Source: Labia minor
Taxonomy: Eukaryota; Arthropoda; Insecta; Dermaptera; Spongiphoridae
Direction: 5' to 3'
Assembly (NCBI GenBank): GCA_963082975.1
Contig: OY720350.1
Span: 23,593,875 to 23,657,874 of the forward strand
DNA: 64,000 nt
Made by a program: the position numbers and the translations under genes. The notes beneath the pieces are model-generated. The model had not been told where the DNA came from. It did no database searches and was given only the letters and a program-made list of their open reading frames with translations. Positions 15,901-25,168 of this stretch are shown piece after piece (positions within the stretch are counted from its first letter, which is position 1; each line of letters begins with the position of its first letter).

Positions 15901-18710
15901 TTCTATCTGAATTCCTATCATTCATTAAATAATAATAATAATTGTAATGAAATACAATCAATCTTTAAAAATATAGTATAAAGCAATTAATTTCAAATAC
16001 TTAAATTCATGCATTTATTTTTAATTATTTAATTATCTATAGAAATTCTTTATAATTTTCATAAAAATCTTTAATTATTATTTTATTTATTTATTACATT
16101 TATTCATTTAATACATGTGCTCTAATGTGTATGTGTTTTAATTTATTTATTTTTTATTCAGTATAACTTGAAAAAAAAATCATTTCCATATATATTTATA
16201 GATAGATAGATAAATAATATTACTAAAAGTTTGATTGTATCCATTCCACATTGGTGTTTAGATAAAAATACTAATATTTCATTCATTCACATTTGTTTTC
16301 ATTTGTTCATACCTCTTTTATTATTAATTAATGTTTAATTTACTAAGCTTCCATGGTAATTGTTTATAAAACTACAGTCACCTATCCATCCAACCTTGGC
16401 TTTCACGCTTTATTTTCACTCTTCTGAATGAATGATGTATTTTATGTTCATTTTTCTCATGAAATGTAATGGACGAATTGTTTAATGTATTTATTGGAAG
16501 ACAAAATTTTCATTTCTTGTAATGACCATAAATATATATAGATATTTATAATTGAATTTATACAAATTTAATATCTTTAATGTCAAAAAAATAAAAAAAA
16601 GTTGAATAATCATATATTTTAATATATATTCAAATTAAACATTTCATATTAAATTGAAAAAATATAAAATTCGATTCTTATCATTATTTTATAAAAAAAT
16701 ACAAATTATTATATTCAATTTTTAATTTTCAAAATAAAAAAATTCTAAATATTTATAAACGGACCATTAAAAATTTAAAAAGCATTTGAAATATTTTCAT
16801 TTTATACATAAGATAAGACTTATAGGTGGTTTCATTATTTTTTTTTTTAATTCTTAAATATCATTATTTATTTAAAATTTTAATTTGAAATAATTTTATT
16901 AAAAATATTTTTATAGATTTTATCTTGAAGACATTTCTTCTCATTGCATTTCATTAATTTTCCAATTAATTAACTCTTTTTCTTTTTATCCAAATGCTTA
17001 TTGTATTTCAATTTTTCATTTAAACATAATCATTTTTTTTTTAATTTAATAACAATATTTTTCAACTTATTTATATTTTCAAAATTTATTTAATTTCTAT
17101 TCATTACATATTTTTATTTTTCATATAATAGTTATATTAACATTATTATTTTAATTTTTTATTTAACTCTTAAATTTAAGATTTTTTTAATAAATATTAA
17201 TTAGATATTTATTTTATTATAAGAATGATTATGGTACAATTTGTGTGATATGAAAAATTTTTTGTATTAGGGAATTGTTAAAAAAAATAAAAAAAAAAAA
17301 TAAATTAAATTAAAATTAATGTTTTGAATTTAATTTATGTTTAATATTTAATATTCAATTTTATTAATACAATATTGTCTAATAATAGACATATATAATT
17401 TATTAAAATTAATAATTATATATTAAAAGTTTTTTTTTTATGCTTTGTAGTTTGTTTTTAACCATTGGAAATTTTATAAAAATCAACTTGACTGGATTTT
17501 AAAATATTATTATTTTTTCTTTCAGAGTGTTTGTTTTTATTAAAGTTGTAAAGTAGGACTAATTATAAAATAATTTATTCTTATTTTAAATTCCAATGAT
17601 TGATTGATATAATTTTTACCAATTGGTTGATTGTATTGGTGGTCTTTAGCGTAGTGTTCCTGTGTTGTTGCCTCCCCCGTGTGTCGTGTGTCTGACCATT
17701 TTGTCTCTGTCTCTTGCTCTCTCCCGCTGACCCCCCGGCTGAGCAGGAGATGTTGGTTTCTCAGGCGTCCGCCTGTGAAGGCGCCGGCAATGGTACCGTC
17801 AGCATTGAAATGAATGAAACCTCCCCGTCGTCGACATCAAGTGCTCCACCACCACCGGCTGCAGGTCACGGCGACGATCACGATGACCAAGAAATTGGCG
17901 AACTTCTTATTTATCAGGCGATTCACACCATTGAATACGTTCTCAGTACCATCTCACATACAGCTTCTTATCTTCGTCTCTGGGCGTTATCTCTCGCTCA
18001 TTCGCGTTAGTATACCTACTAGCTATCTTCATTCTTTATACCGATTTCATACAATTAAATTATGAATTAGTTATATTTTTATAATTAATTTTAATATTAT
18101 CTTTTAATAAACAAAAATATATATGAAAAAGGTTTTTGTCTGCTCATTGCTCAGAATTTAAAAATTTTTGCATATCTTTGCGTTTCATAATCTCTAGAAT
18201 CCAAAAGTGACTAGAATTTTTCATGTCTTTCTGTCAGTTTGTCCAGAAATTCTCATGTTATAGACTAAAAATTGGCTGAACCGATTACATCACAATATTC
18301 TTGCATATCTCTATTTATTCATAGACTATAAATTTTATTAATATCTAATCAATAATCGCAGAAATTAATTTTTTAAAATTTAATATGTACATGTTGTCAT
18401 TCAGCAGCGCAAAGAAAACAATACAAAGAATGTCTATATATATAAAAAAAAGGTTTTTGTCTGCACATTGATCAGAATTTAAAATTTTTTGCATATGATC
18501 TCTAGAATCCAAAAGTGACTTTAGAATTTAGAAAAATAAAAATATAAATATAAATATTATAAACATTCTTTGTATTGTATTCTTTGCGTTGATGAATGAC
18601 AACATGTACATACAATCTTAAAAATTAAAAGAGAAAATGTAGTCACAATGTGAATGTTTACAGTGTGTTTTTAAGTTAAAAATATGATCAATGACCAATC
18701 TGAGCAGCTA

Positions 18711-18756
<46 letters not shown>

Positions 18757-20871
18757 TGTAGGCTTAAATGAACTTTAAAGTACATTGACATAGTAATTAT
18801 TTTGTTTTCAGTTTTTTTCATAACACAGTTTTATACTTGTTATATACTTGTATATTAAGAAAGTTTCTTTTTAATAATGGTATAATAACCGAAATATTCA
18901 TAAAGTAAATATATCATCATAATCATAAATTTTTATTATTAAGTTTTATATTTATATGTTTACTTTTTATATAATTTACTTATCATATTAAAATGTCTCA
19001 ACTAGAACCTACATTTAAATCTATTAAATTCATTAAAATTATGATTAAGTGATTATTATATAATAAAATAAAAATAGATTTATCATCATATTTGTATAAC
19101 ATTTTTATTTTATATCTTTTAAGAAATTTATTTTTCTTAATTTAATGTAATTTCATTTGGAGATTATTACATACATGGTTGTTTGTTACAACCTCTTTAT
19201 TTATGAATTTATTATAACCAAAATTGAATTATTTTATTTTATTATTAATAAAACATATAACTAATATTTGAGCCTTTTCTGAAATTATTTTCTTAGAAGT
19301 GATTGTTGATATTGATGAAATTAATAATTTTTAAATACTTCACATGAACAATATCGAAGAATATAATTGTAATCATCAATTTTTTAGCATTAAATTTTAT
19401 ATAATTTATTTATTTATTTAATTTGACTTAATTTTTATTAAATTATTATTTAATTTATGTTCTTATTTAATCCAAATAAGAAATTATTTTATATGAAATC
19501 TGAAAATTATTTTTGTTAAAAGTACGAATATCTTTTTTAATTTATTTCTATTCCTTTGTTTTAGAACTTTCCGAGGTACTTTGGGGCCAGTTATTCCATT
19601 TGGCATTAGTATATGAGGGTTACGTTGGCAGTGTTTTAGTTTTCGTCTTATTCGGTGTTTGGGCAACATTCACGATTGCCATTCTTGTCATGATGGAGGG
19701 ACTTTCTGCCTTTTTACATACACTACGTTTACATTGGTAATTAATTATAAATTTCTATTTTATTAATAATTCTTAGATATAATACTGAACTGGTAAGTTC
19801 AATGATATAACAGTGAATTACAGAAATTGACAATGAGAGTTTAAATTAAAAAAAAATAAGCTGGAGTGTCTCCAGTCGACTATCTCGCAATTTGAATTAA
19901 ATGGATTAAATAACATATATTATATTTAAAATAAATTCAATTAATTATAAATTATAAAGTAAAATTAATAAATAATATTTATTAAACCAGCGCATGTTTG
20001 GTTCTTTGTTGATGGCACCACGTCACGTGTTGGCGCGTGAGATTTGCAGTGTTAAAAAATTAATTCTGGTACTTTCAGCGATTCAATCAAGCTGAAATTC
20101 TATATATAGCAGTTTTATACAATTTGTAATCATGTGAAAAACTATCAAACATATATCTTTATTTTAGAAGAGGGGTGTCAAACTCATAGGTACACTTGGG
20201 CCAAACAAACAAGGTTTAACTTTAGGCGGGCTTACCTTGTTTTTTAAAGACACAAATTGAAAATTTTTTAAAAAAGTCCTAAGTGGTCGTAGACCGAGAA
20301 AATAGTTTTAGGGCCGCGAGTTTGACACCCCTGCTTTAGAGGAAAAAAAATCAATACGTTGTAGGTAATGATCCTCTTCCGGTTGAGCTTCATTTCTCAA
20401 AAGTTGATAGAAAACTACGAATTTTGAATAATGCTAGTATACCAAATTTCATGATTCTAGCTCAAACCGTTTTGGCGTAATCCTGTCTACATACATACAC
20501 ACAGACATTTTTCTCAACCTTTTAGTGAAAATGATTCAAAAACCTTCAAAACATAAAAACATCAAAATCTCGACATCGAAAATTTTCGTGATCGCAATAC
20601 TATCTCTGGCGAGATAGTAAAAAAAATATCAAAAAATTTATATTTCAGATCATTTCCAATATTCTTAAAAGAATGACCATTTAGAATTAAATCAATTTAA
20701 ATTTAATTATATTGCTAAACATTATTTTAGTTTAGTTATGTAAATATTTTTGATTTTCATTTTTTCAGGGTGGAATTCATGTCGAAATTCTATCAAGGAT
20801 TAGGCTACGGATTTCAGCCGTTCTCTTTCAAGAGTATTTTAGAGAGCGAAGAGGGTGTTACAGACGAATAA
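816..20871 (+). CDS. Vha100: V-type proton ATPase 116 kDa subunit a (14 exons, 5'-incomplete)
   Basis: Membrane subunit a of the V0 sector, which forms the proton half-channels next to the c-ring and couples ATP-driven rotation to acidification of endosomes, lysosomes and secretory vesicles. Exons: 816-992, 3974-4194, 8208-8334, 8644-8820, 9939-10151, 11480-11630, 13324-13463, 13624-13857, 13940-14049, 14377-14501, 15634-15860, 17747-18005, 19565-19736, 20769-20871. They join in frame to 811 residues plus TAA, and every junction is GT-AG with matching phase. The first part is the cytosolic coiled-coil domain ([11 protein letters not shown]); the second half has about eight membrane helices. 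The essential arginine of the family lies in [12 protein letters not shown] and the conserved glutamate in [10 protein letters not shown]. The usual family length is about 830-850, so only some 40 N-terminal residues in an upstream exon are missing. No frameshift or stop was seen. The paralogue (100-1 to 100-5) cannot be assigned. Confidence 0.97.
1446..1692 (+). repeat. tRNA-derived SINE, diverged copy
   Basis: Contains a box-B-like GTGTTCAAGACCC near 1507. Its 3' half (CAATCAAGAAAATCAAAATA) matches the reverse complement of the copies at 3646-3888 and 53541-53820. Lies in a V-ATPase intron. Confidence 0.55.
2205..2285 (+). pseudogene. possible RTE-type RT C-terminal scrap
   Basis: One frame reads [20 protein letters not shown], resembling the end of RTE-like reverse transcriptases. 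Very short, so the call is weak. Confidence 0.25.
2316..2780 (-). repeat. family A repeat (short subfamily), Helentron/HINE-like
   Basis: Runs in reverse from the hairpin end (GAGCTGTGGCCAGGC) to the ATCGTCGGTCGGTA end. Carries the central GGACAGATGGACAGATGGAC tract and the GCATGATTCGTGG segment shared by all copies. No ORF. Confidence 0.75.
3646..3888 (-). repeat. tRNA-derived SINE
   Basis: On the - strand it starts GGCGCCACTGGGTGAGAGGC and carries a perfect pol III box B (GGTTCAAGTCC) about 45 bases in, followed by a tRNA-unrelated body. Strong match to 53541-53820. Confidence 0.75.
3974..4194 (+). CDS. Vha100: V-ATPase a, exon 3
   Basis: Residues 60-132, from [13 protein letters not shown] to IRGRLG. 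The family motif [15 protein letters not shown] is present. Acceptor TTTTAG, donor GTAAGA; the exon ends after two bases of a glycine codon. The stretch [16 protein letters not shown] is the variable linker seen in this family. Confidence 0.96.
4700..5228. repeat. large fold-back (inverted repeat) element
   Basis: 4705-4822 is a close reverse complement of 5118-5228 (shared CAGTGGATTCCTTTTTTAAT and CTTTCCTTATCCAATATT). Nested inside, 4936-4962 and 4983-5005 form a second inverted pair with the CGGTTTGGATATAGG motif. The left arm carries an open frame at 4601-4846 with no recognised family. Related inner arms recur at 52575-52640. Confidence 0.6.
5965..6255 (-). pseudogene. decayed RTE-like non-LTR 3' fragment
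   Basis: Shares the GGTTCTACTGAACTCGAAAG / GCTCTTGGTC block and the GATAAGCCC...ATTTAAATTCTTCTCGAAT tail with 26930-27640, and in reverse with 34352-34585. Frames are broken. Confidence 0.45.
6259..6335 (+). repeat. family A repeat, 5' end fragment
   Basis: TTACCGACCGACGATAGTAA through TTTTACATATCTC, then abrupt fusion to a mariner fragment. Confidence 0.7.
6333..6530 (+). pseudogene. mariner transposase, C-terminal fragment
   Basis: Reads [43 protein letters not shown]. The [14 protein letters not shown] ending is diagnostic of mariner-type transposases. The 5' part is missing and replaced by a family A fragment. Confidence 0.7.
7660..8118. mobile_element. internally deleted mariner (MITE-like)
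   Basis: Both ends carry the inverted repeat TACGAGGGTGGGGTGAAAAG (TA target site). The inside keeps scraps of transposase, including [12 protein letters not shown], the block with the first catalytic aspartate. 459 bases against about 1.3 kb for a full mariner. Lies in a V-ATPase intron. Confidence 0.85.
8208..8334 (+). CDS. Vha100: V-ATPase a, exon 4
   Basis: Residues 133-175 ([20 protein letters not shown] and on to DPLEDPAT), one of the most conserved cytosolic blocks. Acceptor TGTTTAG, donor GTATGT. The phase agrees with the split glycine codon of exon 3. Confidence 0.97.
8644..8820 (+). CDS. Vha100: V-ATPase a, exon 5
   Basis: Residues 176-234, [18 protein letters not shown] through [10 protein letters not shown]. 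Acceptor TTTTAG, donor GTAAAG, phase 0 at both ends. Matches the family motif around [15 protein letters not shown] and the conserved SLYPCP. Confidence 0.97.
9478..9807. mobile_element. hAT-type MITE with 8-bp TSD
   Basis: Ends CAGTGATTCCCAAACT and AGTTTGGGAACCTCTG; flanked by identical CATTAATC at 9470-9477 and 9808-9815. 330 bases, no ORF. Confidence 0.85.
9939..10151 (+). CDS. Vha100: V-ATPase a, exon 6
   Basis: Residues 235-305: [13 protein letters not shown], then [20 protein letters not shown], a near-invariant block. Two donors are possible at the end (GTACGG after 10151, or GTAAAA five bases later). Only the first keeps the next exon in frame, so it was chosen. Confidence 0.96.
10435..11040. 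mobile_element. hAT-type MITE
   Basis: Terminal inverted repeats CAGCGGTCGAGGAAC and GTTCCCCGACCGCTG; flanks ATCTAGAA and ATCTAGAT match at 7 of 8. Subterminal GGGGTAA motifs recur along its 606 bases. Confidence 0.8.
11480..11630 (+). CDS. Vha100: V-ATPase a, exon 7
   Basis: Residues 306-355: [19 protein letters not shown] and [20 protein letters not shown], the end of the cytosolic domain just before the first membrane helix. Acceptor TTTTTAG, donor GTAAGT, ending after the first base of an alanine codon. Confidence 0.97.
12300..13129 (+). mobile_element. defective mariner element
   Basis: Inverted ends TACGAGGGCTGATGATAAGT and (reverse) TACGAGGGCTGTATGATAAG at TA. The transposase is broken: HTH part ([20 protein letters not shown]) at 12599-12877, then after a frameshift [17 protein letters not shown] and [18 protein letters not shown], with the region carrying the later catalytic residues deleted and the LKGDYIEK ending kept. 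Inactive. Lies in the intron before the first V-ATPase membrane exon. Confidence 0.9.
13324..13463 (+). CDS. Vha100: V-ATPase a, exon 8 (membrane helices 1-2)
   Basis: Residues 356-402. [20 protein letters not shown] and [14 protein letters not shown] give the first two membrane helices. Acceptor TTTTAG, donor GTAATA. Confidence 0.97.
13624..13857 (+). CDS. Vha100: V-ATPase a, exon 9
   Basis: Residues 403-480. Membrane helix [20 protein letters not shown] is followed by the lumenal loop with [12 protein letters not shown] and [10 protein letters not shown], the usual family signature. Phase 0 at both ends; donor GTATAA. Confidence 0.97.
13940..14049 (+). CDS. Vha100: V-ATPase a, exon 10
   Basis: Residues 481-516: [20 protein letters not shown] continuing into [15 protein letters not shown], one membrane helix. 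The intron before it is only 82 bases, the shortest in the gene. Donor GTAAGT, leaving two bases of a leucine codon. Confidence 0.96.
14377..14501 (+). CDS. Vha100: V-ATPase a, exon 11
   Basis: Residues 517-558: [20 protein letters not shown] and a hydrophobic helix ending [11 protein letters not shown]. Acceptor TTTCAG, donor GTAAGA. The following intron carries a deleted mariner element (14688-15527). Confidence 0.96.
14688..15527 (-). mobile_element. defective mariner, HsMar1-type ends
   Basis: Ends TTACGTTTGTGCATATGAAA and, reversed, TTAGGTTGGTGCATACGG. On the - strand: [20 protein letters not shown] and [17 protein letters not shown], then directly [20 protein letters not shown] and [19 protein letters not shown]. 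The middle, with the first catalytic aspartate, is deleted. The long + strand frame at 15025-15567 is only its antisense shadow. Confidence 0.85.
15634..15860 (+). CDS. Vha100: V-ATPase a, exon 12
   Basis: Residues 559-634: [15 protein letters not shown], then the helix [20 protein letters not shown] and [11 protein letters not shown]. Acceptor TTTTTAG, donor GTAAGT, phase 0 at its end. The exon ends exactly before the cytosolic loop that varies between isoforms. Confidence 0.96.
15861..17640. other. AT-rich V-ATPase intron, no feature seen
   Basis: About 1.8 kb of intron with homopolymer and TA-rich tracts and a short GATA run near 16200. No ORF, TE end or RNA gene recognised. Alternative exons of subunit a are known in this interval in some insects; none was recognised here. 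Confidence 0.5.
17747..18005 (+). CDS. Vha100: V-ATPase a, exon 13 (isoform-variable loop plus catalytic helix)
   Basis: Residues 635-720. The first half is a polar variable loop ([38 protein letters not shown]). The second half is [18 protein letters not shown] and [17 protein letters not shown], which contains the arginine essential for proton transport in this family. The exon and the roughly 100 pyrimidine-rich bases before it are strikingly GC-rich compared with the AT-rich introns. Acceptor GAGCAG, donor GTTAGT, ending after one base of a glutamine codon. Confidence 0.95.
18431..18714 (+). mobile_element. possible short Helitron-like element
   Basis: Starts TCTATATATATAAAAAAAAG and ends CTAG before TATATA, the TC...CTRR ends expected of Helitrons, but no clear 3' hairpin was found. 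An earlier partial copy sharing AAAGGTTTTTGTCTGC and ATCTCTAGAATCCAAAAGTG lies at 18127-18215. 18380-18437 and 18561-18620 are inverted to one another. Confidence 0.4.
18715..18752. repeat. (TA)n microsatellite
   Basis: About 38 bases of perfect TA repeat directly after a CTAG element end. Other (TA)n tracts are at 11792-11812, 27908-27952, 34180-34211, 34588-34620, 37779-37806, 42844-42879 and 63756-63785. Confidence 0.95.
19565..19736 (+). CDS. Vha100: V-ATPase a, exon 14
   Basis: Residues 721-777: [20 protein letters not shown], then the last long helix and [16 protein letters not shown], with the conserved glutamate of the second half-channel. Acceptor TTTTAG, donor GTAATT. Confidence 0.97.
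19859..20620 (-). repeat. family B repeat, full-length copy (B1)
   Basis: On the - strand it starts TTTTTACTATCTCGCCAGAG, passes a short ACAY tract and the TTTGAGCTAGAATCATGAAA motif, and ends in GCGAGATAGTCGACTGG plus the hairpin CTGGAGACACTCCAG and CTTAT. Interrupted by a hAT MITE at 20170-20333. It serves as the reference for the nested cluster at 55559-62490. Confidence 0.8.
20170..20333. mobile_element. hAT-type MITE inside family B
   Basis: Ends GAGGGGTGTCAAACTC and GAGTTTGACACCCCTG; flanks TTTTAGAA and CTTTAGAG (6 of 8). The uninterrupted site (CACTTTAGAGGAAAA) is seen in the paralogous copy near 61258. Confidence 0.75.
20769..20871 (+). CDS. Vha100: V-ATPase a, last exon with stop
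   Basis: Residues 778-811: [20 protein letters not shown], then [13 protein letters not shown] and TAA. This is the universal C-terminus of metazoan subunit a. Acceptor TTTCAG. A possible AATAAA polyadenylation signal follows within about 75 bases of the stop. Confidence 0.97.
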
Positions 20872-23716
20872 ATAATCAAAAAAATATAACAAATGCCTCA
20901 ACATCGCCCATTTTGTTTCAACCATAATATTAATAATAACAATAAATCAAATAATCATAATAATGTTTAATAATAAGAAAACAAGGGATAATAAAAAAAA
21001 TAACAAATCCAGTATTAGAATCAAGTGAAAATATTTAGTTTAAAAAAAAATAGATTAAATAAAATTTCAATATGGATCTATATTTTCCTAAATTATAAAA
21101 AAATGAAAATAAAAAAAAAAATATTATCAATTAAAAACATATTAGAGTGAGAGAAATCATATCAAAAATATTAATTTTTTTTCTCTGTTATATCAGTATA
21201 TAGAATCGAGTCTGATTTATTGGTTTCTTTAGAATGTTATTTATTAAATAAAAAAAAAATACTGAAAATTGAATCAAAATAAATAAAAATTATTAATTAA
21301 TTATTGATTTAAAAATGAAATACACCTTTAGATTAATATTATTCTTTTTAATTAATTATTCTTTATCTTAAAAATAATTACAAAAAGACAATGATACTCT
21401 ATCAATTTTAAGATATTTTAAAATTATATTTTTACATTTAGTTAATCCTATTTATAATTTTTTTTTTAAACATACCTATATATTTATTAATTTTTCATTT
21501 TAAATAGTCATTATTTTTTTAAAACCTATTTTTTTAATTATTATTAACTAAAATTAAACTTTAACATATAGTTTATATTTAAATTCGTCAATTAATCAGA
21601 CTCGTACTTTTAATTTAAATATTTAAAATTATTATCGTTCTTTTAATTAATATAAAATATTAATTTTTTTATTAGTGCCAATTATTTATTCCATATAATT
21701 TTTTTTTGTTATCATTTCATTATTAATTTTTTAAATTTCCTGGATGTATATATATATATATTCTATTTTTCTAAAAAATAGAAATATCTTTAAGCCTATA
21801 TAAGGCCTAACATAAAATTTTCAATAAATAATAACGTAAATTTAATTGGTTTATATATTATATATATATATATATATTTCTTAAAACAATTTTTTAAAAT
21901 TTATAAAATGTAAATATAAACCATATTTTCCCAAGTGTATCTTCTTTAATAATAAAATATCGAATTTAAATTATTATACAAATATAATTTATTATATTCA
22001 ACGAATACTTTAGAATAATATTAAATTTGTTCAATGAAAAATTTCCCTATTTCTATAAATATACTAAGATTGCAAATTTTTAATTAATAATTTTCTTTTA
22101 TTTTACATTTTAATAACTTTAAATAGCAATTTTTATCTCCCTTATATAATAAATAATTCACCTATCAAGATTAATAATTAAAATATATTCAAATAAATTT
22201 TTATAAATTATTTATAAAATAATACGTTATTATTTATTAGTTCTGTTTGTTATATAATCATTGACTTGTTAAAATTTAAAAAAAAACTTAACGAGATATA
22301 AATATAAGATAAAAATTACCTACTCATCAATTATTTGATTTTTCTTTTATTTTAAATAAATATTCAAGTGATAATAATAATAAATATATTGTTTTTTTTT
22401 TAAATAAATAAACTATTTTATATATATATAAAATCAAAGTATAAATAAATATATTATTATTGTAACTTTAATAAATAAGTTCATTAGTTATTGTTATGAT
22501 ATATTGTAAATAAATTTAAAAATAAATTTCAATCTTTGACTGATTTATTATTTCCATTTTTGATTGGATTTTTACTTTGTCTTATATTGTTATCTTATTT
22601 TATTAGATATTATTTTAGTGTTTCTCAACTTTTTTGGACCAAACGTGAATATATGAATATATGAACTCAAAATTTTGTCACAGGACCGATATTACTATAA
22701 ATAAAAATATTTGACCAGGCTATAAATTTGCAATGTGCAGACAAAAATTTGTTATATATATAGATATGTTATTTTTAATTTATATTTCATATTTTAATCT
22801 CCTTTCCTGCTACTGGGTGCTAAGGAATATTATATATCCTAGGCTAGGATATATAATATTGAACTGTTCGCAGTGTCAGTGAAAGTATAAGTGAAAGAAA
22901 ATATAATAAGAAAGAAAGGGCGTTAACAATATTATATTAAATTATAATTTATATATTATCTTAAAATAATTTTTCAAGAAGGAAAATATTCAGGATTTTG
23001 AAAAATCTATGAAACTATTTATTTTTAACATGTTTCCTTTTAAATTAACAATGAATTTTGTTTACTTGAAGATGATTGAAAAATAGAACAAAACAAAAAA
23101 AAGGCATTTTCAAAGCTTTGAAAATAGATAATACAGATGTCCATTGATTATTTTTCAAGGAAAAACATTTTTGGGCTCTATTTATTAAAAATGATATTTA
23201 TTGTTTAAATTCTTACAAACTTGTATTGATTTAGGAGACTAAAGGTTAAAAGCGATATAAATAATATGTCGATATATTATTTAACTATTTATTTAATATG
23301 TATATATATATATATTATATATAAGTAATATAGGAAAGGATATGGGATTGAATAAAGAAAGCAAAATAAATGTATTTAATAAAGCTTTTGTGGTTATTTT
23401 GATAATTATTAAGGTAATTTTTATTAAAAGACCACATGATTTGTATAAAATTATTTATTAAATTAAAATAATTGTACAACGTTTAACTGCTTATTCTGCA
23501 CTCGTTTTCAAGAAACCGTACGCTTGCTCAAATTCAAGCGGACTGATTCACAAATTTCATTTAATAGTCATTTAAAGTAATATTTTTAATTTTTGAAATG
23601 TAAAAATATAAATATTATTAACATAGGTATATACAATATATACATATCTTCTATTTTAAAAAAATAACTTTTAAAAAATCATAAAAAATAATTATACAAA
23701 TGTATTATTAATTGAG
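20872..23716. other. AT-rich intergenic region
   Basis: Lies between the V-ATPase stop and the F-box gene on the other strand, so the two genes converge. Several AATAAA signals, a hAT-like half-end (GTGTTTCTCAACTTTTTTGG near 22618) and the palindrome at 22826-22860 are present; otherwise nothing recognisable. Confidence 0.6.
22826..22860. repeat. 35-bp near-perfect palindrome
   Basis: 17-base arms AATATTATATATCCTAG and its exact complement around a single G. It could form a cruciform or a hairpin in RNA; role unknown. Confidence 0.85.
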
Positions 23717-25120
23717 TTATTCCGAACTAGTATAACAATAATCGTAAAATTTATATCTTTCGATATTACTTACATAAGGTAACAATATTTTTCTATACCG
23801 ATATTTATCTCTAACTCTTTCCATATTAGTTACAATAGGTAACATTATTTTTCTATAGCAAAATGTAGATATAATATATTCATCTTTATTTAATCGAAAG
23901 TTCAGTGTATGAAGACGTAAGTTATATTTAATTTCTTCAAAACTAACTTGTGTCATTTCCAATGGAAGAACTAATTGATATAATTTTTTACATTTAAAAA
24001 TGTACGGAAGTACTTCATTAGATATTTTCCAACATGAAAACAATGATAAAATATTTAACTTTTTTATCTTATGGATATCTTCAAGATCACTATTTTTTAA
24101 TAAATAACAGAATTCTAATCGGAGATCTGTTAAATTTTCAAACTGATCAAGCATTTTCAAGGCATTTTTATGGATATCTTGGCAAACTACTATGTTCAAA
24201 ATTGTTAATGGTATTTTTTTTTCAAGAAAAACTTTAACTAATTTTTCTGTAAAGGATTTGATTCTCGTTAAACAAACTTTTTTCAATTTACCTAATGGAG
24301 CAATTTCGAAATAACTCCTGAGAATTTCTTCAGGGCCAGGGTAAGAAATCTGTAGGTATTCTAAATGTTCTAATTTAGACAAATAAGATGGCCAGGTTGT
24401 ATTATGAGAATCAAACGTGATTTCTAATTGACTTAAATTAGAGAAGTTAACTATTGTTTCCACCTGTTCAATTGTTTTTATGTTTAATTTCGACATATAT
24501 AATGAAACAAATTTGTTCTTTTTCTTAAATAATTGATTAGTTAAAATATTATCTCTGAAAGGTAGTCCTTTACTAGTAAACTTTTTTAAATTTGGAAAAC
24601 AATAATTAATAGCCTCTAGTAAATGATTATCAATTATTAAAAAAGAACATAAAACAATTTCTTCTACCTTATTGAAAATAGGACAAGTTGGCAATTTACC
24701 TTCTTGAATAAAACTTGGTAATTTATCTTGAAGTGTTAATATTTTTAATAATTTATTATAGGAGAATTTTCGAAAAATTATTTTTTTTAATCGTGGCACA
24801 GGATAATCCATTAAATATTTCATTAAAAATTCATAATTAAACTCACATACATTAAGAGTTTGAATTATTGAATAGAATCGTTTAAAAAATTGTTCAGCAT
24901 AAGAGGAATCTTCTTCTTCGAATATTATTCCAGTTGATGAAGAGATAATACCAGAAGCGATAATCACATTGTAATAATATAGATCTTCACTTAAAACAAG
25001 CAATTGTTGTATTGATGAATATTTCAGAATATTACCCACTAATTCTGGCGGTAATCTCATCATATGTTCACCTAATTCTAGATCACAATGTTTTGTTTTT
25101 TTCATCTTTTTGGATGACAT
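23717..25120 (-). CDS. F-box/LRR-like protein, single exon
   Basis: 467 residues from ATG at 25120 (MSSKKMKKTKHCDLELGEH). The open frame continues upstream to 25168 but only from a GTG, so the ATG was chosen. Residues about 21-50 (MRLPPELVGNILKYSSIQQL) look like an F-box, the Skp1-binding module of SCF ubiquitin ligases. The rest has irregular leucine-rich repeats (for example LSQLEITFDS, LEYLQISY, LTDLRLEFCYLL, LNILSLFSCWKIS) likely to bind substrates. The C-terminus has a duplicated motif: YRKIMLPIVTNMER and YRKILLPYVSNIER. No introns, unlike its neighbours; it could be a member of a lineage-expanded F-box family or an old retrocopy. The specific orthologue is not recognised. Confidence 0.75.
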   Translation of the reverse strand: MSSKKMKKTKHCDLELGEHMMRLPPELVGNILKYSSIQQLLVLSEDLYYYNVIIASGIISSSTGIIFEEEDSSYAEQFFKRFYSIIQTLNVCEFNYEFLMKYLMDYPVPRLKKIIFRKFSYNKLLKILTLQDKLPSFIQEGKLPTCPIFNKVEEIVLCSFLIIDNHLLEAINYCFPNLKKFTSKGLPFRDNILTNQLFKKKNKFVSLYMSKLNIKTIEQVETIVNFSNLSQLEITFDSHNTTWPSYLSKLEHLEYLQISYPGPEEILRSYFEIAPLGKLKKVCLTRIKSFTEKLVKVFLEKKIPLTILNIVVCQDIHKNALKMLDQFENLTDLRLEFCYLLKNSDLEDIHKIKKLNILSLFSCWKISNEVLPYIFKCKKLYQLVLPLEMTQVSFEEIKYNLRLHTLNFRLNKDEYIISTFCYRKIMLPIVTNMERVRDKYRYRKILLPYVSNIERYKFYDYCYTSSE

Positions 25121-25168
25121 GATTATAAAAAGAAAAAAAACAAAATCAAAAACTACACTCACACTCAC

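Noticed and set aside
25121..25168. Extended F-box N-terminus with a hydrophobic signal-like stretch
   Set aside because: It would need a GTG start and overlaps a GTGAGT donor-like site; the first ATG at 25120 is a better start.
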